This document shows, piece after piece, positions 34,824 through 42,936 of a stretch of 46,164 nucleotides of DNA. The position numbers were made by a program, and so were the translations under genes. Position 1 is the first letter of the stretch. The number at the start of each line of letters is the position of its first letter. The notes under the pieces were generated by a model. The model did no database searches and was not told where the DNA came from. It saw only the letters and a program-made list of their open reading frames with translations. The stretch spans positions 1-46,164 of the forward strand of contig JAJCKG010000019.1 of the NCBI GenBank assembly GCA_020558355.1. Reading direction: 5' to 3'. The DNA comes from a bacterium 210820-DFI.6.37. GTDB taxonomy: Bacteria > Bacillota > Clostridia > Peptostreptococcales > Anaerovoracaceae.

Positions 34824-35482
34824 TATGCCGCACCACCTTCCTGTTTAAGAAGAGACTCCACTAGCTTTACCGCGGATATGGCATTATCCGAATATCCGTC
34901 CGCGGAAATTTTGTCCGCCCATGTCTGATTGACGGGAGCCCCTCCTATAATAACCTTCACATCCTGCCGCAGCCCTTCCTGCTTGAGCAGCCGTATAATG
35001 CTTTCCTGCTCTTCCATTGTTGATGTCAAAAGAGCGGAAAGTCCCAAAACATCCGGCTTCAGCCGCTTCACTTCTTCAATGACCTTTTCATTTTCCACAT
35101 CGCAGCCCAAATCATACACTTCATAACCAGAAGCGGTCATCATGGCGCCTACAATCGTTTTTCCAATATCGTGGACATCTCCCTGTACAGTCACAAGGGC
35201 TACTCTGGCTGCTTTCTCTGTTTTCTGACCGCCGCTGCTCTTCAATGTATCATCTAAAATAGCAAGTGCGCTTTTCATAGCGTCTGCGGAACATACCAGA
35301 TCCGGCAGGAAATACTCTTCCTCTTCATACAACTGGCCCGCCTGCTGAATTCCCGCGAGAAATCCCTGATCCATGGCTTCCTGCAGGTTCACCCCCTCTT
35401 CCAGGGCCTGCCGCGCAAGCCTTACCGCTTCCTCCTCATCTCCGTCTAAAACGGCCTCTCTCATCAGCTCGTATAATTCCAT
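34823..35482 (-). CDS. Corrinoid protein (MttC/MtbC-like)
   Basis: 219 residues: methionine-synthase-type helical cap about 1-85, then the B12-binding Rossmann domain with the cobalt-ligand motif GDVHDIGK, and later LSALLTSTM and VIIGGAPVN. It carries the methyl group between the MttB-type protein encoded 31 bases upstream and the UroD-type protein encoded downstream. Confidence 0.94.
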   Translation of the reverse strand: MELYELMREAVLDGDEEEAVRLARQALEEGVNLQEAMDQGFLAGIQQAGQLYEEEEYFLPDLVCSADAMKSALAILDDTLKSSGGQKTEKAARVALVTVQGDVHDIGKTIVGAMMTASGYEVYDLGCDVENEKVIEEVKRLKPDVLGLSALLTSTMEEQESIIRLLKQEGLRQDVKVIIGGAPVNQTWADKISADGYSDNAISAVKLVESLLKQEGGAA

Positions 35483-35513
35483 AATGTTTTCCTTTCCTAT
35501 CGCGGCTGCCGCG

Positions 35514-36947
35514 TCACACCAGCTCTCGGCCAGCGGCTTCTACGATTTCATCGATTGTTTTTTTTGTATTATGATCCAGAGGATCTTTCAGATCCGAGGC
35601 CAGAATCTGCTCTACTCGCTCATGCGCCTTTTCATACAAATCCTTCGAGCCCAACGCGACCCACTCATCGTAAGTGATCCGATCCGAAAGAGGCGGAATA
35701 AGAAATTCACTGCTTCGCATAGCTTTTCTCGTAGATTTTTGCTTTAAGAAATGTCCTTCTGCGCCGACCTTCGCAATATCCTCCATAAGATCGGTTTCAT
35801 CGCTGATTCTGACGCCTTCCGCAATCCGTTTGCAAAGCAGACTGATTTCCGAATCAATGAGCATCTGTTCCAGAGAAAGGGTCATGCTGCTTTCCACAAG
35901 TCCGATGCCCTGTACAATATCCACTCCGCAGGCGGCAAGAGGCATAGTGGATAGAACCTTTTCCATTACCGCCTGAGTTCCCGGAACGACCGCGTCTGTA
36001 ATACAGCCGCCTACTACAGTAGGAAATCCATAATATTTTCCCATCTGGGACATGGAGCATTCCATAATGGAAACCTCCGGAGCGCCCTCTAAAAAAAGAC
36101 CGTTTTTCGGATTAAGGGTGCCTGTCCCTGTTCCGAAGATAATTGGAGTTCCCGGGTTGGTAAGCTGAAATACGGTAAATGCGGAAAGCGCTTCGGCATT
36201 GGCCACCGCGATATTGGAAAAGAGGCTGGCCGGTCCGGTGCTGCCGGTACACGGCATTGGAAGAATTGTCATAGGCACCTTATATCGGGTCAGGTCCATG
36301 GTTGCCTCCAGCATGGCTTTATCATGGGCAAGGGGCGCGATTGTGCAGTAAGTAATAGAATAAATATTTTGCTTTTGAATTTCCTCTTCGCTCCCCAAAA
36401 TCGCCTTGAGAATCTCAATTACATAAGGAAGCTCTTCCGGCTCTTTGATTTCATCAGAAACGTGTTTTGAGGTGCTTGCAAAGGCAGTCCCTATTCCGGC
36501 AATGCTCTTTGCGTTCTTTGGACAGTCGCTTCCATTGACTGGCACCCACATAAGTGTTCCCAGGGGAATCTCCTGAAAGACCCTGCACGCGGCGGCAATA
36601 TCCTTCATGACCGCGGGACGTTTTTGGCCCTTATTATAATCAAAGAAATTGACGCCGGTGCCATCCAGGTTGTAAGTTGTGTACCCGGCCGGTATGGTAA
36701 TGGCGTATTCCGGATTTCTCGCTCCTATGAGGATCTCCTTGGGCGCTGTTTTTAACGCCTGCTTTACCATGTCTTCTGAAATATACGCAATCTGGCGGTC
36801 CCAGTCTATTCGGGCCCCGCCCTTTTCCAGCAGAGCCAGCGCCCGCTCGCTGGGAAACTTGATTCCCGTATTTTCTAATATCTGTATGCTGCTCTTATGG
36901 ATTCGTTCCTTTTCTTCCTGACTCAGGAAGCCTCCGTACATATTCAT
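35514..36947 (-). CDS. MttB-family corrinoid methyltransferase, non-pyrrolysine
   Basis: 477 residues. ATG 36947 is chosen because GGAGG ends five bases upstream; an ATG four codons earlier would overlap that site. Full-length trimethylamine-methyltransferase-like fold (SIQILENTGIKF at the start). The reading frame has no internal TAG, so no pyrrolysine; in the region expected to carry it the sequence reads VGGCITDAVVPGTQA. Characterised non-Pyl relatives demethylate quaternary amines (glycine betaine MtgB, proline betaine MtpB, carnitine MtcB). Substrate here is not predictable. First gene of a four-gene operon, divergent from an AraC regulator. Confidence 0.92.
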   Translation of the reverse strand: MNMYGGFLSQEEKERIHKSSIQILENTGIKFPSERALALLEKGGARIDWDRQIAYISEDMVKQALKTAPKEILIGARNPEYAITIPAGYTTYNLDGTGVNFFDYNKGQKRPAVMKDIAAACRVFQEIPLGTLMWVPVNGSDCPKNAKSIAGIGTAFASTSKHVSDEIKEPEELPYVIEILKAILGSEEEIQKQNIYSITYCTIAPLAHDKAMLEATMDLTRYKVPMTILPMPCTGSTGPASLFSNIAVANAEALSAFTVFQLTNPGTPIIFGTGTGTLNPKNGLFLEGAPEVSIMECSMSQMGKYYGFPTVVGGCITDAVVPGTQAVMEKVLSTMPLAACGVDIVQGIGLVESSMTLSLEQMLIDSEISLLCKRIAEGVRISDETDLMEDIAKVGAEGHFLKQKSTRKAMRSSEFLIPPLSDRITYDEWVALGSKDLYEKAHERVEQILASDLKDPLDHNTKKTIDEIVEAAGRELV

Positions 36948-37008
36948 CTTGTCCTCCATATCTGATTATTTCGAAACTTTTTCTTTAATAAAATCATATA
37001 GAAACCGG

Positions 37009-37024
37009 AGTTCCGTCAGGAACT
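37009..37024. promoter_or_regulatory. Candidate AraC operator
   Basis: AGTTCC and GGAACT are perfect six-base arms around GTCA, in the 202-base gap between the MttB operon and the divergent AraC gene. The rest of the gap is AT-rich without a clear promoter pair. Confidence 0.35.
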
Positions 37025-37149
37025 GATTTCTTTTCTATTTTGTATTGATTTATTTTGTGTTGCGCATTTATTTTTTATATTTTGAAGGCATTGGATTGAC
37101 AAGCGGACCGGTGATGTTAATAATGAAAGAAACAGGAGGAAAAGCCCTT

Positions 37150-38130
37150 ATGCAATTTAATGAAATCGTCGGTTTCAAACTGAATTCCGGAATCAAAGCT
37201 GTGCTGCAGAGCATTGCCTATTACCCGTTTCATCTCCATACCCATGTCCTTGAAGTGTTATGCGTACTGGACGGAAAATTCAGGATATCCGATTGCGCCC
37301 ATGACCATATACTGTCTTATGGCGATGTATACTTTTTTAACAACCGGGATCCTCACAAAATCGAAAAGCTGGAACCGAATGGGATTCTTCTGACGGTCTA
37401 CATCGATCTTGCTCACTACAAACCTTTTTTTGAAGATTTTAAAGACGGGGACTACGATATCACTACTATGCCCTACTTTATCTGCGATTCTTTCCATTAT
37501 GAAGACAAATACACGCTTGATATCAAATATCTGCGCTTTCTTCTCGCAAAGATATACACAGAATACGCCGGCCCGCGGCCTTCCGACTTCAGACTGGAAA
37601 CTATGGGGAAAGAGCTTCTCAGCCATATCCTTCAGCATTATCAAAATTATTCTTACTCTAAAATCGAAGATGGGAAATATATTATCATCCGGCACAAGGA
37701 TTCTGAAAATTACCCTTCCAGATATGAACGAATTTACCGGATTATTGATTTTATATACGATCATTTTAAGGAAAAAATTACCCTTGAACAGGTTGCGAAA
37801 CAGGAATTTCTGACGGCTTCCTATCTGTCTGTTTATATAAAAAAGACCTCCGGGCTGAGTTTCTCGGAGATCTTATCAATTGCCAGATGTGAAGAAGCGG
37901 AAAAGCTGCTGAGCGCTACCGATAAAACGGTAGAGCAGATCGCGTCGGAGGCGGGCTTTGCAAACAGAAGCAATCTTACGATCCAATTCAGAAAATGGTT
38001 CAGAAAGACACCCGCTCAGTATCGAAAAAGCATCCGGGCTGATCTGCAAAGGACCAATACCGTCCGCTACGACAACTTTGACTATGAATTTTCAAAAAAA
38101 ATCATCAATCTTTATCTGGATGAATATTAG
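37150..38130 (+). CDS. AraC-family regulator with cupin sensor domain
   Basis: 326 residues from ATG 37150, preceded by AGGAGGA eleven bases upstream; earlier in-frame ATGs have no site. Cupin-like N-terminal domain about 15-100 (FHLHTHVLEVLCVLDG, GDVYFFNNRDPH). Two AraC HTH motifs lie in about 220-315 (LEQVAKQEFLTASYLSVYI, VEQIASEAGFANRSNLTIQF). Divergent from the methyltransferase operon, which it probably controls in response to a small substrate. Its stop overlaps the hydF stop tail to tail. Confidence 0.88.
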   Translation: MQFNEIVGFKLNSGIKAVLQSIAYYPFHLHTHVLEVLCVLDGKFRISDCAHDHILSYGDVYFFNNRDPHKIEKLEPNGILLTVYIDLAHYKPFFEDFKDGDYDITTMPYFICDSFHYEDKYTLDIKYLRFLLAKIYTEYAGPRPSDFRLETMGKELLSHILQHYQNYSYSKIEDGKYIIIRHKDSENYPSRYERIYRIIDFIYDHFKEKITLEQVAKQEFLTASYLSVYIKKTSGLSFSEILSIARCEEAEKLLSATDKTVEQIASEAGFANRSNLTIQFRKWFRKTPAQYRKSIRADLQRTNTVRYDNFDYEFSKKIINLYLDEY

Positions 38131-39323
38131 GGCAGCTGAATCTTATCCAGAATACCGCTGAGCTTTGCTATGGTAATGCCGTAATTGGTAATAGGCACGC
38201 CCGCGTCCTTCGCCTTCGCGATTCTGGACAGTACATGACGGCGGTTAAACATACACGCCCCGCAGTGGATGATCAGATCATAGCTTTCCAGATCCCGCGG
38301 AAAATCGTTTCCGGCACACAGATCTACCTGCAGGGACTCCCCAAACCGTTTTCTGAGAAGCCTGGGGATCTTCACTCTTCCAATATCCTCTTCAAGAGGC
38401 GCGTGGGTACACGCTTCCGCAATGAGGACTTTTGAAGACGGCGTCAGGCGATCGATGGCCTCCGCGCCTTCGGCGAAAGTATCGATATCCCCTTTATATG
38501 CCGCAAAGAGTACGGAAAAAGACGTGAGCCTGCTGGCGGAAGGCTTTTGCTCATAGACCCGCTTGAAGCACTGAGAGTCGGTAATGATCAGCGCCGGCGG
38601 CTCTTTCAGGGCGGCAAGGCCGAAGGCAAACTGATCCGCGGTTGTACACACTGTAACGCACCGTTTATCAAGAAGCTCCCGAATCGTCTGCACCTGTGGC
38701 AGAATCAGTCTGCCCTTTGGCGCCTGAATATCCTGCGGCATCACCAGCAGCACCAGCTGCCCGTCTCCCACAAGATCCCCCAGAATCTTCTGCCGCTTAA
38801 AGTCCTCGGGAACCGCCGCTTCTATAGCGGCTTTCACCTGGTCAAGCCCCGTTTTCGCAAGGGCGCTGATCAGGATTGGCTCCATATTCAGCTCCCGCTT
38901 CACGGCTTCTTTGACAGCTTCCGCCTGGGCCTTGTCAAGATCCGCTTTTCCTACCACCGGAATCACGGCCGCCCCAGCCTTTTCCAGCTGACCGGCCCAT
39001 TCCAGCTCTTTATGAAAATCCATTCCATCAAAGACTACAATGGCGATATCCGTCTTGTCCATAATTTCCCGCGTCTTGTCCACTCGCAGCTGTCCCAGCT
39101 GGCCCTCATCGTCAAATCCCGCTGTATCAATGAACACCACCGGTCCTACCGGGTGCAGCTCCATTGATTTAAACACCGGATCTGTTGTCGTACCCGGCTG
39201 ATCCGATACGACAGAAAGCTTCTGTCCTGTCAGAGCGTTAACCAGTGTGGATTTCCCACTGTTTCGTTTCCCGAATATACCGATGTGCAGCCGGTTTGCC
39301 CGGGGTGTATCATTTAAGCTCAT
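38127..39323 (-). CDS. hydF: [FeFe]-hydrogenase maturation GTPase HydF
   Basis: 398 residues. GTPase domain about 1-170 with P-loop GIFGKRNSGKST, DTAGF and GKAD; a dimerisation region; and a C-terminal iron-sulfur domain with CTH (CTHAPLEED) and HCGAC (IIHCGACMFNR) ligands as in known HydF. It is the scaffold on which the 2Fe subcluster is assembled before transfer to the hydrogenase. GGAGGG lies about five bases before the ATG. The gene ends at 38127, overlapping the convergent AraC stop, with no terminator between. Confidence 0.96.
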   Translation of the reverse strand: MSLNDTPRANRLHIGIFGKRNSGKSTLVNALTGQKLSVVSDQPGTTTDPVFKSMELHPVGPVVFIDTAGFDDEGQLGQLRVDKTREIMDKTDIAIVVFDGMDFHKELEWAGQLEKAGAAVIPVVGKADLDKAQAEAVKEAVKRELNMEPILISALAKTGLDQVKAAIEAAVPEDFKRQKILGDLVGDGQLVLLVMPQDIQAPKGRLILPQVQTIRELLDKRCVTVCTTADQFAFGLAALKEPPALIITDSQCFKRVYEQKPSASRLTSFSVLFAAYKGDIDTFAEGAEAIDRLTPSSKVLIAEACTHAPLEEDIGRVKIPRLLRKRFGESLQVDLCAGNDFPRDLESYDLIIHCGACMFNRRHVLSRIAKAKDAGVPITNYGITIAKLSGILDKIQLP

Positions 39324-39338
39324 AAGTCCCTCCTCAGC

Positions 39339-40757
39339 CTACAGCCGGAAGTCCCGGCGTCCTTCGTGGATATCATTCAGATGTTCTCTTACAACTTCTT
39401 TTACTTTTTCATTCGGGATCATTTCCAGACGCTTGTTGATAAGCGCTTCGCCTTTCTTCTTCGTCCCTTCTTCCGCGTAGTCTTCCAGATATTCTTTCAG
39501 CGTCATCAGCGCGTTAGGCTGACAGATATTCGCGATCTGCCCGCTCTTTACAAGGCTCATAAAGCGGTCGCCTGTCCGGCCTTCCCGGTAACAGGCCGTG
39601 CAGAAGCTAGGCACATGGCCTTCATCGATGAGCCAGTCTACGACCTGACCCAGCGTTCTTGTATCGCTTACATCAAACTGCGCGGAGTTTTCATCTTCCG
39701 CTTCCTCTTCAACATATCCGCCTACACTGGTACGGCTGCCGCCGCTGATCTGGGAAACGCCCAGGTGCAAGGCCGCGGCCCGCATTTCCTTGCTTTCTCT
39801 TGTAGACATGATGATTCCAGTGTAAGGAACCGCAATACGCAGCACAGCAATGATTCTCTTAAATACATCGTCAGGAACTCCGTTATCAAAGGTATCCGGA
39901 TCAATGTCATCAGCGGGGCGAACCCGGGGAACACTGATGGTATGCGGTCCGCAGCCGAAAGTATCTTCCAGGTGCTGCGCGTGCATAAGAATTCCCACGA
40001 AATCATACTTGTACATTTCCAGCCCGAAGAGCACGCCGCAGCCTACGTCGTCGATGCCCGCTTCCATAGCCCGGTCCATGGCCTCTGTATGATAAGCGTA
40101 ATCGCTCTTTGGTCCGCTTGGATGCAGAGCTTCATAGGATTTCTTATTGTACGTTTCCTGGAACAGGATATATGTACCGATTCCGGCGTCTTTCAGTTTT
40201 TTATAATTTTCAACTGTGGTAGCCGCGATGTTTACATTGACTCTGCGGATCGCTCCGTTTTTATGTTTGATATTGTAAATGGTGTCGATGCATTCCAGAA
40301 TATATTCGATTGGATTATTTTTCGGGTCTTCTCCCGCTTCCAGAGCAAGGCGCTTATGACCCATGTCCTGCAGGGCAACTACTTCTTTTACGATTTCTTC
40401 CTGGGTCAGCTTTTTTCTTGTGATATGCTTGTTCTGTCCGTGGTACGGGCAGTAAACACAGCCGTTAACACAGTAGTTGGACAGGTACAGCGGCGCGAAC
40501 ATTACGATACGGTTGCCGTAAAACTTTTCTTTAATCCGCCCCGCCAAATCGAAGATCTCCTGATGAATCTCAGGATCCTCACATTCCAGCAGCAGCATGG
40601 CGTCCCGGTAGTTCAAACCCTTGCAGTCCTCCGCCCGTTTCAGGATGTCCCGCACCATTTCCAGGTTGTCCTTGTTTTCCTCCGCAAAAGCCAGTGTCCG
40701 TCTGATTTCCGCGTCATCGATAAATTCCGTTGCTTTTTTTGATTTACTGTTGTACAT
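39339..40757 (-). CDS. hydG: [FeFe]-hydrogenase maturase HydG
   Basis: 472-residue radical-SAM tyrosine lyase that makes the CO and CN ligands. The radical-SAM cluster is CVNGCVYC (CX3CX2C); the auxiliary C-terminal cluster is CTACYREGRTGDRFM with a third Cys in ICQPNALM. Full length and intact. It begins 84 bases after hydE and ends 15 bases before hydF. Confidence 0.97.
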   Translation of the reverse strand: MYNSKSKKATEFIDDAEIRRTLAFAEENKDNLEMVRDILKRAEDCKGLNYRDAMLLLECEDPEIHQEIFDLAGRIKEKFYGNRIVMFAPLYLSNYCVNGCVYCPYHGQNKHITRKKLTQEEIVKEVVALQDMGHKRLALEAGEDPKNNPIEYILECIDTIYNIKHKNGAIRRVNVNIAATTVENYKKLKDAGIGTYILFQETYNKKSYEALHPSGPKSDYAYHTEAMDRAMEAGIDDVGCGVLFGLEMYKYDFVGILMHAQHLEDTFGCGPHTISVPRVRPADDIDPDTFDNGVPDDVFKRIIAVLRIAVPYTGIIMSTRESKEMRAAALHLGVSQISGGSRTSVGGYVEEEAEDENSAQFDVSDTRTLGQVVDWLIDEGHVPSFCTACYREGRTGDRFMSLVKSGQIANICQPNALMTLKEYLEDYAEEGTKKKGEALINKRLEMIPNEKVKEVVREHLNDIHEGRRDFRL

Positions 40758-40841
40758 GTTTCTTCCTTCCTTGACTCTAAAAATTCCTCATTTTACTGCC
40801 TTTCGGCTCACTCTGTATTTTTTTCAAACCGGCTCCGGCGG

Positions 40842-41795
40842 TCAGGCCGGGACGCGGCCAAGCTGCCGGATCTGCTCTTCCAGCCGGATCCGATCTCCTA
40901 TGATATCGGTTTTTTCCAGCTTTGCCGGGTAGATCTCATACGCCTCTTTGTACGGATCCGGCGTCACCTTTTTCATGATGACATTGGCTCCGCAGGCAAA
41001 GGCGTTTTCCTTCTCCTTCTGATCGATGACCCCCAAGGCGGTCGTTACCGGCAGGTTTGCCTTGGGAAGCAGCAGCCGGGCAAGGGCTACAGCCCGTTTG
41101 GTCAGCTCCGGGCTTCCTTCTTCTTCTCCCGCCAGAGGCGTGTCCGGATGGGGAATGAAAGGCCCAATGCCAGCCATCTTGCAGTCCAGCTCCCGCAGTA
41201 ACAGCAGATCTTCCGCAATGGTCCGCAGGCTCTGGCCCGGTAATCCGATCATAAAGCCGCTGCCGGTTTCATACTTTAGACTCTGTATATTTTTCAAACA
41301 GTCGATCCGCTGCCGAAGCGTGCCGCAGGGGTGCAGCTTTGCGTAAAGCTCCGGGTCTGCGGTCTCATGCTTTAAAAGATATCGGTCGGCCCCTCGTTTT
41401 TTCAGAAAATCAAGCTCCTCATAAGACAGCTCTCCGCAGCTCAGGGTGACAGCCGCTCCCATCCTCTTGATTTTCTCTACGATATCTCCCATAGTTTCCT
41501 TGTGAAAGCCCGGGTCCTCACCGGACTGCAGAACAATCGTCCTGTAACCCGCGCGGACCGCCTGCCCGGCGGTATCCAGGATTTCCTCCGGAGACATCCG
41601 GTAACGAACCGCGTTTTTATTGGCGCTGTTGAGGCCGCAGTATCTGCACTTTCGCCTGCATAAATTAGAAAACTCAATGATGGCCCGGATATGGACGGTA
41701 TCGCCTACATTTTCCCGGCGCACCCGATCCGCTTCCTCGTATATGGGATCGAAGTTTTCTAAAGCCAGCAGCCGAACCAGCTCTTTCTTTTCCAT
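40842..41795 (-). CDS. hydE: [FeFe]-hydrogenase maturase HydE
   Basis: 317-residue radical-SAM enzyme acting in H-cluster assembly. Motif CRRKCRYC (CX3CX2C) near residue 46, then GLNSANKN and QSGEDPGF. ATG 41795 is preferred to ATG 41801, which would overlap the GGAG site. First gene of hydE-hydG-hydF. No hydrogenase structural gene is in the window, so the target enzyme lies elsewhere. A strong hairpin lies 23 bases upstream (41818-41854). Confidence 0.95.
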   Translation of the reverse strand: MEKKELVRLLALENFDPIYEEADRVRRENVGDTVHIRAIIEFSNLCRRKCRYCGLNSANKNAVRYRMSPEEILDTAGQAVRAGYRTIVLQSGEDPGFHKETMGDIVEKIKRMGAAVTLSCGELSYEELDFLKKRGADRYLLKHETADPELYAKLHPCGTLRQRIDCLKNIQSLKYETGSGFMIGLPGQSLRTIAEDLLLLRELDCKMAGIGPFIPHPDTPLAGEEEGSPELTKRAVALARLLLPKANLPVTTALGVIDQKEKENAFACGANVIMKKVTPDPYKEAYEIYPAKLEKTDIIGDRIRLEEQIRQLGRVPA

Positions 41796-41817
41796 GATCA
41801 TCTCCCTATCTACATAA

Positions 41818-41854
41818 AAAGTCTCTGTACAGGCTATGACTATACAGAGACTTT
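41818..41854 (-). terminator. Strong terminator in the hydE leader / after prmC
   Basis: Perfect twelve-base arms (41818-41829 and 41843-41854), followed on the minus strand by TTTTTATG. It ends 23 bases before the hydE ATG and about 210 bases after the prmC stop, so it either ends the rho-prmC transcript or is a regulated attenuator of hydEGF. Confidence 0.8.
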
Positions 41855-41929
41855 ATCTCCAAGTTCGTATGTCACCGCCTTCCCATAAGGCAGCCGTTCC
41901 GGCTCCTTTCTGGCTCAGTACGCTTTCAT
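41840..41929 (-). other. Possible 30-codon mini-ORF with an in-frame TGA in the hydE leader
   Basis: ATG at 41929 with AAAGG eight bases upstream reads MKAY, then TGA, then 24 protein-like codons (ARKEPERLPYGKAV, then TYELGDKVSV) to a TAG in the hairpin loop. A small stem (AGCC/GGCT around GGAAC) begins about 10 bases after the TGA. It may be a decayed fragment, a leader peptide or, speculatively, a selenocysteine codon context. The interval 41930-42063 shows nothing else certain. Confidence 0.25.
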
Positions 41930-42063
41930 TTTGTAAACCTTTGAAATCGGAAATCCCTTTTTCTCAGGTATGATAGATTAATTTTACCACAAAAACAGCA
42001 GATCAACCACCTTAAATTTCATTTGACTGATGTTTCGGTTGCTGTTTTCTCCGGACAAATCGG

Positions 42064-42930
42064 TCAATAAAGGGCTGAGGCGTAAACGACCCGGTCATGA
42101 CCCGCCAGGTCCTTTACAATATGTACCTTTGTAAAGGCGCCGGTCTGACGAATCAGCCCGCTGACGTCTTCCGCCTGATCGTGGCCGATTTCCAGGATTA
42201 GAACGCCCCGGCTTCTCAGATGCTCCGGCGCTTCTTTTATGATCCGGCGATAAAAATCCAGTCCGTCTTCTCCCCCATCCAGGGCCATCATAGGTTCATG
42301 AAGCTTGACTTCATCCTGCAGGATCGGGATCATATGGGACCGGATATAAGGTGGATTGGAAGCGATCATATCATAGCGCCGCTTTCCTACTGCCGCGTAC
42401 AGGTCCCCCTGGTAAAAACGCGGCTTCACATGATTTTTCTCCGCGTTTATTTTGGCCGTTTCCAGAGCCTTTGCGCTGTAATCGCTGGCGGAAACCTTCA
42501 GGTTCTCACATACGCGGGCAAGGGAAATGCCGATGGCCCCGCTGCCGCAGCAAAGGTCCAGCACCTTCCAGGTCCGCCGCTGACGCACGCTGGGATTGTC
42601 CCCCCGTATCATACGGGCCGCTTCCTCTACCAGAATTTCCGTATCCTGGCGGGGAATTAAAACATCCGGATTCACCTGAAAGGTCAGGCCCATAAATTCC
42701 TGAGTCCCTGTTATATGCTGCAAAGGTATCCTCTTTTCCCTCTGACTGATCAGATCAAAATACGCCTTTTGCAGATCTTCATCCACCGGCTGTTTGGCCT
42801 GAAGGAATAACCCTACCCGGTCAGTCCCCGTAAGATAATAATATAAAAGCTCCGCGTCCAGCCAGGGGTCCATGCAGTGGGCCTTCAGCAGTCTGCTCTC
42901 CCCTGTTTTTATCATTTCTCTCACAAGCAT
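42064..42930 (-). CDS. prmC: Release factor glutamine methyltransferase
   Basis: 288-residue SAM-dependent enzyme that methylates the GGQ glutamine of release factors 1 and 2. N-terminal helical domain about 1-80 and Rossmann domain with LDLCCGSGAIGISLA and the substrate-binding NPPY (ASNPPYIRSH). Starts 6 bases after the DUF1385 gene. Its usual downstream partner prfA is 31 kb away in this window. Confidence 0.95.
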   Translation of the reverse strand: MLVREMIKTGESRLLKAHCMDPWLDAELLYYYLTGTDRVGLFLQAKQPVDEDLQKAYFDLISQREKRIPLQHITGTQEFMGLTFQVNPDVLIPRQDTEILVEEAARMIRGDNPSVRQRRTWKVLDLCCGSGAIGISLARVCENLKVSASDYSAKALETAKINAEKNHVKPRFYQGDLYAAVGKRRYDMIASNPPYIRSHMIPILQDEVKLHEPMMALDGGEDGLDFYRRIIKEAPEHLRSRGVLILEIGHDQAEDVSGLIRQTGAFTKVHIVKDLAGHDRVVYASALY

Positions 42931-42936
42931 TGATCG

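Noticed and set aside
35514..36947. Possible pyrrolysine codon in the MttB-type gene
   Set aside because: The frame is continuous over the full family length with no internal TAG, so it belongs to the non-Pyl subgroup.
39366..40742. Long open frame (458 codons) antisense to hydG
   Set aside because: Shadow of an intact HydG gene without ribosome binding site or recognisable motifs.
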